Of a stretch of 64,000 nt of DNA, positions 44,110 to 53,485 are shown one piece after another. The stretch is taken from positions 147,635 to 211,634 of the forward strand of contig NZ_QMJY01000082.1 of NCBI RefSeq assembly GCF_003574395.1, given 5' to 3'. The position numbers were made by a program, and so were the translations under genes. Under the pieces are notes generated by a model. That model saw only the letters and a list, made by a program, of their open reading frames with translations. It was not told the DNA's origin and did not search any database. The stretch is from Tabrizicola thermarum (GTDB lineage: Bacteria; Pseudomonadota; Alphaproteobacteria; Rhodobacterales; Rhodobacteraceae). Every line of letters begins with the position of its first letter. The stretch's first letter is position 1.

Positions 44110-45813
44110 TCACTTGACGCGGAACCAGTCCGCGACGTTCCAGGTTTCCATGTCCCAGGCGTTGATCCGGACACCGCCAAGCGAGTTGGAGTGTGCCGAC
44201 AACGTGCCACGATGGACCAGAGGAACGACGATCATGGAGTCCTTCGTCACCATGTCGTTCAGTTTCCGCGCGATTTCCTGACGCTTGGCCAGCTCGGTGG
44301 TTTTCGTCAGTTCCGCATAGAGGGCATCATAGGCCGGGTCGCAGAAGCGGTTGATGTTTTCGCCCTGCCACTGGGTTTCCGGGGTCGGCGCGTTCTTGCA
44401 CTGGTACTGGCCCAGATAGCTTTCCGGGTCAGGGGTTTCCGAGTTGTTGGCATACATCTCGACATCGGCATAGAACTTCTGGAACGTGTCGGGCGAGCCC
44501 GGATCACCGCCGAAGAACACGCCCGGGTCGATGGCCTTCAGCTCGACCTCGACGCCCAGCTCGGTCCACCAATCCTTGATGAGAGCCTGGAAGTCCTGGC
44601 GGATCGGGTTGACGGTGGTCTGGTAGAGCAGCTTCAGCTTCTTGCCATCCTTGTCGCGGATGCCGTCGCCGTCCGAGTCCTTCCAACCGGCTTCATCCAG
44701 CAGCGCCTTGGCGCCTTCCATGTCCTGCGCGATGCAGCCGTCGTTGTCCGAGGCCCATTCCGCCGGTCCGGGGATCACGTTGCAGGTCGGCTTGCCGCCC
44801 GCGCCGTAGCCCACTTCGACCAGGATCGAACGGTCGATGGCTTTCGACAGCGCGGTGCGCACCCGGATGTCCGACAGGATCGGATGCGGATGCTTGGCCG
44901 TGGACCGCTCGCCTTCCGGCAGGGCCGGGTCGGGGTCGGTCGTGTTCATCTCAAGCCGCTCGACCAGCGTGCCGAAGGCGACGACGAACTGCCCCTTGCC
45001 GGCAGCCGACATCGCAGCCTGGCTGTCCGGCGGGATCTGGGTGTTCCAGGCGTAATCGAATTCGCCCGTTTCCATCACCGCGCGGGCCGAGCTTTCGGCA
45101 TCGCCACCGCCCTTGATGATGGCCTTTGCGAAGGCGGGCTTGGCCGGATCGCGGTAATTCGGGTTGGCTTCCATCGTGACGGTATCGTTCACCGTGAAGC
45201 CGGTCACCTTGAAAGGTCCCGTGCCGATCGGCATGTTGTTCGCATCCGTGCAGGTCGGTGCGGCGGCGCCAAGGCAGTTGGCGAACTGCGCCTTTTGCAG
45301 GATCGGCGACAGGCCGCTGACGAAGGCCGTGTAGGGATTGGGCTTGGGTGCGGTGAAGGTCACCTTGATGGTCGAGGGATCGACCGCCTCGACCGAGGCC
45401 ACGCCTTCGTATTTGGTCGCCTGGCTGCAGCCGCCTTCGGGATGGGTGCAGTACTGCCAGGTGAACACCGCGTCATCGGCGGTGACCGGCGTGCCATCCG
45501 ACCACTTCAGGTCCGGCAGCAGCTTCCAGGTGATCGAGGTCAGGTCCGGCGACACGCCGCCGTTTTCCACCGTGGGAATTTCGACGGCGAGACGCGGGAC
45601 GAGAACGCCGTCCGGATCCGTCACCGCAAGCGGCTCCAGCACCATTGCTGCGGCGAGAATGTCCTTGGTGCCCCCCGAAAGGTAGGGGTTCATGATCGAC
45701 ACGGCCTGCGGGAAGGTGAGCTTCACCTCACCATCGGTGCCGCGTTCGGCAAAGGCGGCGGGTGCCAGCCCTGCAACGGCCACTGCGCCCAGAAGGGCGG
45801 CTCTGAGTTTCAT
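44110..45813 (-). CDS. Periplasmic substrate-binding protein of a peptide-type ABC transporter (SBP_bac_5)
   Basis: A 567-residue family 5 binding protein: signal peptide MKLRAALLGAVAVAGLAPAAFA, then the family blocks NPYLSGGTKDILAAAMVLEPL, LKWSDGTPVTADDAVFTWQY, GTGPFKVTGFTVNDTVTMEAN and ALSKAIDRSILVEVGYG. A calcium-loop-like stretch, DSDGDGIRDKDGK, occurs near residue 375. Several cysteines (e.g. CTHPEGGC, CLGAAAPTC) probably form disulfides. Family members bind peptides, but also nickel, opines, glutathione or sugars, so the ligand is open. ATG 45813 has AAGGAGAG upstream and overlaps the stop of the second ATPase gene. Confidence 0.94.
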   Translation of the reverse strand: MKLRAALLGAVAVAGLAPAAFAERGTDGEVKLTFPQAVSIMNPYLSGGTKDILAAAMVLEPLAVTDPDGVLVPRLAVEIPTVENGGVSPDLTSITWKLLPDLKWSDGTPVTADDAVFTWQYCTHPEGGCSQATKYEGVASVEAVDPSTIKVTFTAPKPNPYTAFVSGLSPILQKAQFANCLGAAAPTCTDANNMPIGTGPFKVTGFTVNDTVTMEANPNYRDPAKPAFAKAIIKGGGDAESSARAVMETGEFDYAWNTQIPPDSQAAMSAAGKGQFVVAFGTLVERLEMNTTDPDPALPEGERSTAKHPHPILSDIRVRTALSKAIDRSILVEVGYGAGGKPTCNVIPGPAEWASDNDGCIAQDMEGAKALLDEAGWKDSDGDGIRDKDGKKLKLLYQTTVNPIRQDFQALIKDWWTELGVEVELKAIDPGVFFGGDPGSPDTFQKFYADVEMYANNSETPDPESYLGQYQCKNAPTPETQWQGENINRFCDPAYDALYAELTKTTELAKRQEIARKLNDMVTKDSMIVVPLVHRGTLSAHSNSLGGVRINAWDMETWNVADWFRVK

Positions 45814-46848
45814 TGGGTCTCTCCTTGTTGGTTACGCTCGTACGCCTCGGACGCGCCGGTTGATCCGGCGGCGGGATATAGGTGGCAGGCGACCATGCGG
45901 CCCGGTTCAACCTCGACAAGGTCGGGCTTCACGGTCTTGCAGATGTCCATGACCTTGGGGCAGCGGGTGCAGAAGTTGCATCCCTGCGGCGGATTGGCCG
46001 GGGAGGGGACGTCGCCCTTCAGGATGATGCGCTTGCGCCGGGCAGCGAGCACCGGGTCGGGCTCGTTGACGGCAGAGAGGAGCGCCTCGGCATAGGGATG
46101 CAACGGGCGGGCATAAAGGTCCCGGGAGGGGGACAGTTCCGCGATCCGGCCCAGATACATGACGGCCACGCGCTGTGCGAGGTGGCGGACCATCGACAGG
46201 TCATGGCTGATGAACAGATAGGTCAGACCCAGCTTTTCCTGCAGGTCTTCCAGAAGGTTGACCACCTGCGCCTGGATCGAAACGTCGAGGGCCGCGATGG
46301 GTTCGTCGCAGACGATGAAACGCGGTTTCAGCGCCAAGGCGCGGGCGATGCCGATCCGCTGGCGCTGGCCACCGGAAAACTCGTGCGGGAAGCGGTTGAC
46401 GAAGCGGCGGTTGAGGCCGACCTGATCCATCAGCTCGTAGACCCTCTCCAGCTTCTGGTCGCGGGTCCAGTCGGTGTGCTCATCCAGCGGTTCGCTGACG
46501 ATTTCTGCCAGGGTCATCCGGGGGTTGAGACTGGCCTGCGGGTCCTGGAACACCATCTGCATGGTTGGCCGCTTTTTCCGCAGCGCCTCGGACGGCATAC
46601 TGGCAACATCCTCGCCATCGATCACGACGCGCCCCGCGGTCGGCTCGTACAGGCGCAGCATCGCCCGACCGACCGTGGACTTGCCGCAACCGGATTCGCC
46701 GACCAGACCCAGCGTCTGTCCCGCCATGATCTGGAACGACACCCCGTCCACGGCCTTCACATCGCCGGTGTGCCTGCGGAAGATCCCGGTATAGATCGGG
46801 AAGTGCATCTTCAGGTTCTCGACCTGAACCAGCGGTCGGCCCGCGGCA

Positions 46849-46856
<8 letters not shown>
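45810..46856 (-). CDS. ABC transporter ATP-binding protein (DppF/OppF family)
   Basis: A 348-residue ATPase: Walker A GESGCGKST, Q-loop VFQDPQASLNPRMT, signature FSGGQRQRIGIARAL, Walker B FIVCDEPIAALDVS and the H-loop FISHDLSMV. The C-terminal oligopeptide-transporter extension carries the cysteine pattern CNFCTRCPKVMDIC, a likely iron-sulfur cluster motif typical of the family. It pairs with the DppD-type ATPase and overlaps it by 8 bp. Confidence 0.96.
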
Positions 46857-47871
<1,015 letters not shown>

Positions 47872-48121
47872 TCAGTACTCCCCGCGACGTTCTTTGGTCT
47901 TGTTATTGTTGGCCGTTTTCTCGGCCATGCAGCTTGTGGTTGCCGCCCTTCGATCAACTCTTTCCGATTCTCGGCCTTCTATCAATCCCGATTTGGCGCG
48001 CGATTCCAGACTGTTCATCGGGCAAAATGACTGGACCTTGCGTCACTTTGCCAGATATTGACTTGGGTCAGACAGGAAGACAGGCTGGCTACCAAATGTA
48101 GTCATGGCAAGGGAAATCTCG

Positions 48122-49279
48122 ATGACCGTGCTGACGCCGCGTCAGATTCTGGATCAGTTGGTCAGGTTTCCGACGGTCAGCAGCGACTCGAATCTCGCCC
48201 TGGTGGATTGGCTTGAGACCTACCTGACCGGACACGGGGTTCGCTGTGCGCGTCACTGGAACGAGGACCGGCAGAAGGCGGCGCTGATGGCTCATGCCGG
48301 GCCGTGGATCGAGGGGGCGGTGGTGCTTTCGGGGCATTCCGATGTGGTGCCAGTCACCGGACAAAGCTGGACCTCGGACCCCTGGACAGTGGTGGAACGG
48401 GACGGGCGGCTTTACGGTCGCGGGACCTGCGACATGAAGGGCTATGTCGCTCTTGCGGTGTGGGCGGTGGTCGAAGCCCAACGCAGCGGGGTGTCGCGTC
48501 CGCTGCAACTGGCGCTGTCCTATGACGAGGAAGTGGGCTGCACCGGGGCGCCGCCGATGATCGAGACCCTTCGCCGGGTGTTTCCCCAAGGGTCAATTGC
48601 GCTGATCGGCGAGCCGTCGCGGATGAAGGTCATCACCGGGCACAAGGGCGGCACCGGCTTTGCCGTGCATGTGAAGGGCTACGAGGTGCATTCCTCGCTC
48701 TTGCCCGAAGGCGTCTCGGCGGTGATGGAGGCGGCAAGGCTGATCGACTGGATCAACACCCGTAACGACGAAATTCAGTCGCGTCCCCGCAGTGTGATTG
48801 CGGAACGGTTCCATCCACCTTTCACGACCTTGCATGTGGGGCGGATTGCCGGGGGGACTGCCGACAACATCACCGCCGCCGACTGCCGGTTCGCGGTCGA
48901 GATGCGTTGCGTGCCCGATGACGACGCGAACGCCCATGCCGATGCCTTCCGGGCCGAAGCGATGCGGCTGGATGCTGCGCTGAAGGCCCGGCGCCCCGAA
49001 GCGGGGGTCAGACTGACAAAGTTCTTCGACGTCTCGCCCCTTCGGCCCGAGATGGACGGTGCGGCCGAGGCGCTGGCCCGGGCGCTTACCGGGGACAACG
49101 CGACCGGCGTGGTGTCCTACGGCACCGAGGCCGGGCAATTCCAGGACGCAGGCTATTCGGCCATTGTCTGCGGCCCGGGCGACATTGCCCAGGCACACCA
49201 GCCGGACGAATACCTTGAGATCACCGAGTTCGCGGCGGGTCATCAGTTCATGCTAAGGTTGCTGGAGCGGCTGGCGTGA
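48122..49279 (+). CDS. ArgE-like M20 deacetylase/deacylase
   Basis: A 385-residue M20 metallopeptidase of the acetylornithine deacetylase (ArgE) group, which removes an N-acyl group using a dinuclear zinc site. Motifs: VLSGHSDVVPVTG (zinc-ligand His and catalytic Asp), LYGRGTCDMKG (bridging Asp), SYDEEVGCTGA (general base Glu and ligand Glu), and QAHQPDEY (late ligand His). The start at 48122 (MTVLTPRQIL) has AAGGGAAA upstream; ATG 48104 is the alternative. Annotation pipelines would call it argE, but it sits in an apparent uptake/catabolic unit with a divergent peptide-type ABC operon and a DadA-like oxidase. A role on another N-acyl amino compound is therefore likely. Its stop overlaps the oxidoreductase start (GTGA). 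Confidence 0.9.
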   Translation: MTVLTPRQILDQLVRFPTVSSDSNLALVDWLETYLTGHGVRCARHWNEDRQKAALMAHAGPWIEGAVVLSGHSDVVPVTGQSWTSDPWTVVERDGRLYGRGTCDMKGYVALAVWAVVEAQRSGVSRPLQLALSYDEEVGCTGAPPMIETLRRVFPQGSIALIGEPSRMKVITGHKGGTGFAVHVKGYEVHSSLLPEGVSAVMEAARLIDWINTRNDEIQSRPRSVIAERFHPPFTTLHVGRIAGGTADNITAADCRFAVEMRCVPDDDANAHADAFRAEAMRLDAALKARRPEAGVRLTKFFDVSPLRPEMDGAAEALARALTGDNATGVVSYGTEAGQFQDAGYSAIVCGPGDIAQAHQPDEYLEITEFAAGHQFMLRLLERLA

Positions 49280-50616
49280 ATTTTCCGATCTCCGAGCAGA
49301 CGCCCGTCCGGTTCCGGGCAGACCTGCCTGGTCGCGCCGATGTCGTCGTGGTCGGCGGAGGCGTGATCGGCGTCATGACCGCCTGGTTCCTGAAGGATCG
49401 CGGGCTTTCCGTGGTGCTGTGCGAAAAGGGCCGGATCGCCGCGGAACAGTCGGGGCGCAACTGGGGCTGGGTGCGCCAGCAGGGCAGGGACCCCGCCGAA
49501 CTGCCGATCATGGTGGAAAGCCTGTCGATCTGGAAAGACCTGGCGGCCCGCACCGGCAACGCCCTTGGTTTTCGGCAGACGGGCGTATTGTATCTGGCAA
49601 AGACCGAGGCCGAGATCGCGGGGTTCGAGGCCTGGACCGAACACGCCCGCGCACATCAGCTGGACACGCGGCTTCTGACTGCCGACGAGACCGCAGGCCT
49701 GCTCAAGGGCGCGGCGGCCCCGTGGAAGGGCGGGCTGTTCACCGCATCGGACGCGCGGGCCGAGCCCTGGGTTGCGGTTCCGACCCTGGCGGCGCTGGCC
49801 GAAGAGAAGGGCGTGATCCTGCGCGAGGCCTGCGCGGTGCGCGGGTTGGACCTGGCGGGCGGGAGGGTCGCGGGCGTGGTGACCGAGGCCGGGCGGATCG
49901 CGTGCGACCATGTCGTCGTCGCGGCGGGGGCCTGGTCGCGGCTGTTCCTGGGCCAGCACGGGATCGGTATTCCGCAGCTCTCCGTCCTCGCCTCCGTGGC
50001 CGCGACCGTGCCGATGCCCGAGGTGTTTGCCGGCAATGCGGCCGACGATGACTTTGCCTTCCGGCGGCGCGAGGATGGGGGTTATTCCATTGCCCCCGGC
50101 TCTCGGCACGACTTTTTCATCGGTCGCGACGCATTTGCCAGCCTTGGCGTCTATCTGCCTGTTTTGAAAAAGGATTTCCGGTCTACCAACTTCCGGCTCG
50201 CAGCCCCGAAAGGCTTCCCCGACGCCTGGACCACACCCCGCCGCTGGTCGATGGAGGCTCCCAGCCCCTTCGAACGGCAACGCGTGCTGACCCCCCCGCC
50301 GAACCTGGGCACGCTGTCCGAGGTGCAGGACAGCTTTGCGCGGGCCTTCCCCTCTCTGGGCCGACCGAAGCTCAAGGCCGCCTGGGCGGGCATGATCGAC
50401 AGCCTGCCGGACGTGGTGCCGATCGTGGACCATGCGGGGCTTGCCGGTCTGACCATCGCCACCGGGATGAGCGGGCACGGCTTCGGCATCGGGCCGGGGA
50501 TGGGGCGCGTTGTGGCCGACCTCGTGACGGGCCGACCCCTCGGCCACGACCTGAGCCGCTTTCGCCTGTCGCGGTTCAGCGACGGCAGCCGGATCGAGCC
50601 GGGACCGAGCCTCTAG
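49276..50616 (+). CDS. FAD-dependent amino acid oxidoreductase (DadA/DAO family)
   Basis: A 446-residue flavoprotein. The FAD-binding motif is VVVVGGGVIGVMTAWFLKDRG (starting near residue 23), followed by ESLSIWKDLAARTGNALGFRQTG, a second dinucleotide contact DHVVVAAGAWSRLFLG and the C-terminal FAD-contact TGMSGHGFGIGPGMGRVVADLV. Relatives oxidise D-amino acids, sarcosine or glycine-type amines to imino acids. Coupled to the ArgE-like gene (GTG start overlaps its stop), so it may oxidise the deacylated product. Neither signal peptide nor membrane segment is seen. The stop is shared with the convergent CopZ-like gene (CTAG). Confidence 0.9.
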   Translation: MNFPISEQTPVRFRADLPGRADVVVVGGGVIGVMTAWFLKDRGLSVVLCEKGRIAAEQSGRNWGWVRQQGRDPAELPIMVESLSIWKDLAARTGNALGFRQTGVLYLAKTEAEIAGFEAWTEHARAHQLDTRLLTADETAGLLKGAAAPWKGGLFTASDARAEPWVAVPTLAALAEEKGVILREACAVRGLDLAGGRVAGVVTEAGRIACDHVVVAAGAWSRLFLGQHGIGIPQLSVLASVAATVPMPEVFAGNAADDDFAFRRREDGGYSIAPGSRHDFFIGRDAFASLGVYLPVLKKDFRSTNFRLAAPKGFPDAWTTPRRWSMEAPSPFERQRVLTPPPNLGTLSEVQDSFARAFPSLGRPKLKAAWAGMIDSLPDVVPIVDHAGLAGLTIATGMSGHGFGIGPGMGRVVADLVTGRPLGHDLSRFRLSRFSDGSRIEPGPSL

Positions 50617-50810
50617 ACAACGGTGGCCGGGTAGCCTGCGGCTTCCAGCGCCTTCAAGAGGTCTGCCACGGGGGCGGTGCCGGTCACCTCGACCTTGCGC
50701 GCCTCAAGGTCGACCCGGACCTCGCCGGTCTGCGGCACGGCGCCAAGCGCGGATTCGATCGCAGCCTTGCAATGGCCGCAGCTCATGTCGGGAACAGATA
50801 GCGTGGTCAT
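50613..50810 (-). CDS. Copper chaperone / heavy-metal-associated domain protein (CopZ-like)
   Basis: A 65-residue single HMA domain, betaalphabetabetaalphabeta, with the metal-binding motif MSCGHCKAAI (CxxC at residues 11-14). It would carry Cu(I) in the cytoplasm to a copper ATPase; no such ATPase or CueR regulator gene lies in the window. The start at 50810 (MTTLSVPDMSC) has GAGGA upstream; ATG codons at 50828 and 50885 would add a leader not found in the family. The stop shares CTAG with the oxidoreductase gene. Confidence 0.9.
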   Translation of the reverse strand: MTTLSVPDMSCGHCKAAIESALGAVPQTGEVRVDLEARKVEVTGTAPVADLLKALEAAGYPATVV

Positions 50811-50933
50811 GAACGGATCCTCTTTCATCCTGATTGGGACCCAGCCTTGCAGCCGCGTCAAGAGGGTGCCTTGCAGGTGCGACATCTCTGCCGTCCTGCT
50901 GTCAAATTCAACGAATCATGTTCTCAAACCGCT

Positions 50934-50956
50934 TTAAATCACTTAGATGGATTTAA
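50934..50956. promoter_or_regulatory. Inverted repeat ttaaatc-N9-gatttaa in the copZ-glgP gap
   Basis: A perfect 7-base inverted repeat with a 9-base spacer, in a locally AT-rich patch of the 236-bp divergent region between the CopZ-like gene and the glycogen operon. Size and symmetry suit a dimeric repressor site. It lies 91 bp before the glgP start. No matching regulator can be named. Confidence 0.35.
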
Positions 50957-51046
50957 TGTTTGCGGTAACAGAGGCTTTCTGCCCATAGCCCCGAAAGCCC
51001 GCTTGACCGCCGCCCCCCGGCGCTTAGGCTTTCTCAGGAGACGATC

Positions 51047-53455
51047 TTGCTGGACAGACCCGTGACCGATCTGAGCGTGACCCCGAACCTGTTGCAGGCC
51101 GACATCCTGCGCCACCTGACCTTTACGGTCGGCAAGGACGCCCCGCATGCATCGGTGCATGACTGGCGCCTGGCCTTGTCTCATGCCATCCGCGACCGGA
51201 TCGTCGAACCGTGGTTCGCCTCGACCAAGCGCACCTGGGCCGAGGACAGGAAGCGGGTCTACTACCTGTCGATGGAATTCCTGATCGGCCGCATCCTTGA
51301 GGATGCCACGATCAACCTTGGCCTCTATGACGCCGCGAACGAGGCGATGGCAGCGGTGGGTGTCGACCTTCGCGCCGTGATCGACGACGAACCGGACGCG
51401 GCATTGGGCAACGGCGGCCTGGGACGGCTTGCGGCTTGTTTCATGGAGTCGATGGCGACGCTGGGCTGCCCGGCCTATGGCTATGGCATCCGCTATGAAC
51501 ACGGCCTGTTCCGGCAACACTTCGACCACGGCCGCCAGGTCGAGACGCCCGAGAACTGGCTGGCGCAGGCCCATCCCTGGGAATTCGCCCGGCCCGAAAG
51601 CGCCTACACCATCGGTTTCAAGGGCCATGTCGAAAGCCGCGACGGCAAGGACATCTGGTATCCGCAGGAAACCGTGACGGCCGAGGCCTATGACACTCCG
51701 GTCGTCGGCTGGCAGGGGAAATGGGCGAACACGCTGCGGCTCTGGGGCGCGAAGGGGACGACGAACTTCGACCTCGAACGCTTCAACCGGGGCGATTACA
51801 CGGCCGCCGCAGAGCCGGAGACCCTGGCCCGGACCTTGTCACGGGTGCTCTACCCGGACGACACCACCTATCAGGGCAAGGAACTGCGGCTGAAGCAGGA
51901 ATTCTTCCTGACCTCGGCAGCCCTGCAGGACATCCTGCGGCGGTATCTGTCGAACCACAGCGACCTGCGCGCCCTACCGCGGCATGTGGCGATCCAGATG
52001 AACGACACCCATCCGGCCATCGCCGGGCCGGAACTGATCCGGCTTCTGTCGGACGAACACGGGCTGCCCTTCGATGAGGCGTTGACCATCGCTCGGGCCT
52101 GCCTGGGCTACACCAATCACACCTTGTTGCCGGAAGCTCTTGAACGATGGGCGACCTTCACCTTCGGCAACGTCCTGCCGCGGCACATGCAGATCGTCGA
52201 GCGGATCGACAGCTGGCATCGCCGGACCTATCCGAGCCGGCCGCATTATGTGGGCATCGTCAAGCACCAGGAAGTGCGGATGGGCGAACTGGCCTTCATC
52301 ATGTCGCACAAGGTGAACGGGGTATCCGCCCTGCATACCGACCTGGTCAGGAAGACGCTTTTCCCGGAGCTGAGCGCCCTTCATCCCGGGCGGATCATCA
52401 ACCAGACCAATGGCGTGACCCCGCGCCGTTGGCTGCGGATGGCGAACCGGCCCTTGTCGAAGCTGATCACCGAGAGCATCGGCCCGGGCTGGGAGGCGGA
52501 CCTTGACCGTCTGCGCGAGCTTGAGCCGCATGTGGCCGACGCGGGTTTCCGGGCGGACTTCGCGGCGGCCAAGCGCGCGAACAAGGTCGTGCTGTCGAAC
52601 TGGATCGGGCGGGAAATGGGGGTGCCGGTTTCGCCCGATGCCTTGTTCGACGTGCAGATCAAGCGCATCCATGAATACAAGCGCCAGCTACTGAACATTC
52701 TTGAAACGATTGCCCATTGGCACAAGCTGCGGGCAGACCCGAAGGGACCCTGGGTGCCGCGTGTGAAGATCTTCGGCGGCAAGGCAGCGCCGGGCTATGC
52801 AGTAGCAAAGGAAATCATTCGCCTTATCAACGATGTGGCCGAGGTTGTTAACAACGACCCGGTGACCGGGGACCTGCTGAAGATCATCTACCCGCCGAAT
52901 TACAACGTCACGATGGCCGAACGCGTGATCCCGGCCTCGGACCTGTCCGAACAGATATCGACCGCCGGGAAAGAGGCCTCGGGCACGGGCAACATGAAGT
53001 TCATGATGAACGGTGCGCCGACCATCGGGACCCTTGACGGGGCGAACGTCGAGATCCTTCAGGAAGTCGGGGCCGAGAACTTCTTTCTCTTCGGCCTGAC
53101 CGCCGAAGAGGTGGCCAGGCGCCGCGAAGACCCCGATCATGCCAGGAAGGCGATCGAGGCCAGCCAGCCGCTGATGGATGTGCTGCAGATGATCGCCGAG
53201 GGGCGCTTTTCGCCCGAAGAACCGGAGCGGTACCATCAATCGGTGCACCGGGTCTGGCACCATGACTATTTTCTCGTGGCAAGCGACTTCGCCGCGTATC
53301 ATGCCGCACAGGCCGAGGTGGACAGGGCCTATCTCGACCCGGACCGCTGGTGGAAGATGGCGGCGATGAACACGGCCCGAAGCGGCTTCTTCTCGTCCGA
53401 CCGCACGATCCGCGGCTACATGGCAGAGATCTGGCAGGCGACGTCCGGGCTATAG
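51047..53455 (+). CDS. glgP: Glycogen phosphorylase
   Basis: An 802-residue PLP enzyme releasing glucose-1-phosphate from glycogen. Recognised by YYLSMEFLIGRIL, DAALGNGGLGRLAACFMES, GYGIRYEHGLFRQ, the INQTNGVTPRRWL block and the PLP-lysine region EASGTGNMKFMMNG. Length is typical (E. coli 815). The start is TTG 51047 with AGGAG 6 bases upstream; GTG 51061 is the alternative. It is first in a six-gene operon glgP-glgB-glgC-glgA-glgX-pgm, and 30 bp precede glgB. Confidence 0.98.
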   Translation: MLDRPVTDLSVTPNLLQADILRHLTFTVGKDAPHASVHDWRLALSHAIRDRIVEPWFASTKRTWAEDRKRVYYLSMEFLIGRILEDATINLGLYDAANEAMAAVGVDLRAVIDDEPDAALGNGGLGRLAACFMESMATLGCPAYGYGIRYEHGLFRQHFDHGRQVETPENWLAQAHPWEFARPESAYTIGFKGHVESRDGKDIWYPQETVTAEAYDTPVVGWQGKWANTLRLWGAKGTTNFDLERFNRGDYTAAAEPETLARTLSRVLYPDDTTYQGKELRLKQEFFLTSAALQDILRRYLSNHSDLRALPRHVAIQMNDTHPAIAGPELIRLLSDEHGLPFDEALTIARACLGYTNHTLLPEALERWATFTFGNVLPRHMQIVERIDSWHRRTYPSRPHYVGIVKHQEVRMGELAFIMSHKVNGVSALHTDLVRKTLFPELSALHPGRIINQTNGVTPRRWLRMANRPLSKLITESIGPGWEADLDRLRELEPHVADAGFRADFAAAKRANKVVLSNWIGREMGVPVSPDALFDVQIKRIHEYKRQLLNILETIAHWHKLRADPKGPWVPRVKIFGGKAAPGYAVAKEIIRLINDVAEVVNNDPVTGDLLKIIYPPNYNVTMAERVIPASDLSEQISTAGKEASGTGNMKFMMNGAPTIGTLDGANVEILQEVGAENFFLFGLTAEEVARRREDPDHARKAIEASQPLMDVLQMIAEGRFSPEEPERYHQSVHRVWHHDYFLVASDFAAYHAAQAEVDRAYLDPDRWWKMAAMNTARSGFFSSDRTIRGYMAEIWQATSGL

Positions 53456-53485
53456 GCGCTCCGGCAGGCTTTCGGGGAGGAGAGC

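Noticed and set aside
48058..48086. Promoter with TTGACT -35 element upstream of the ArgE-like gene
   Set aside because: No acceptable -10 hexamer at 16-19 bp spacing; left unassigned.
51003..51030. Sigma-70-like promoter TTGACC-N16-TAGGCT before glgP
   Set aside because: It would start transcription on top of the glgP ribosome site (51036-51040), so it is probably coincidental unless GTG 51061 is used.
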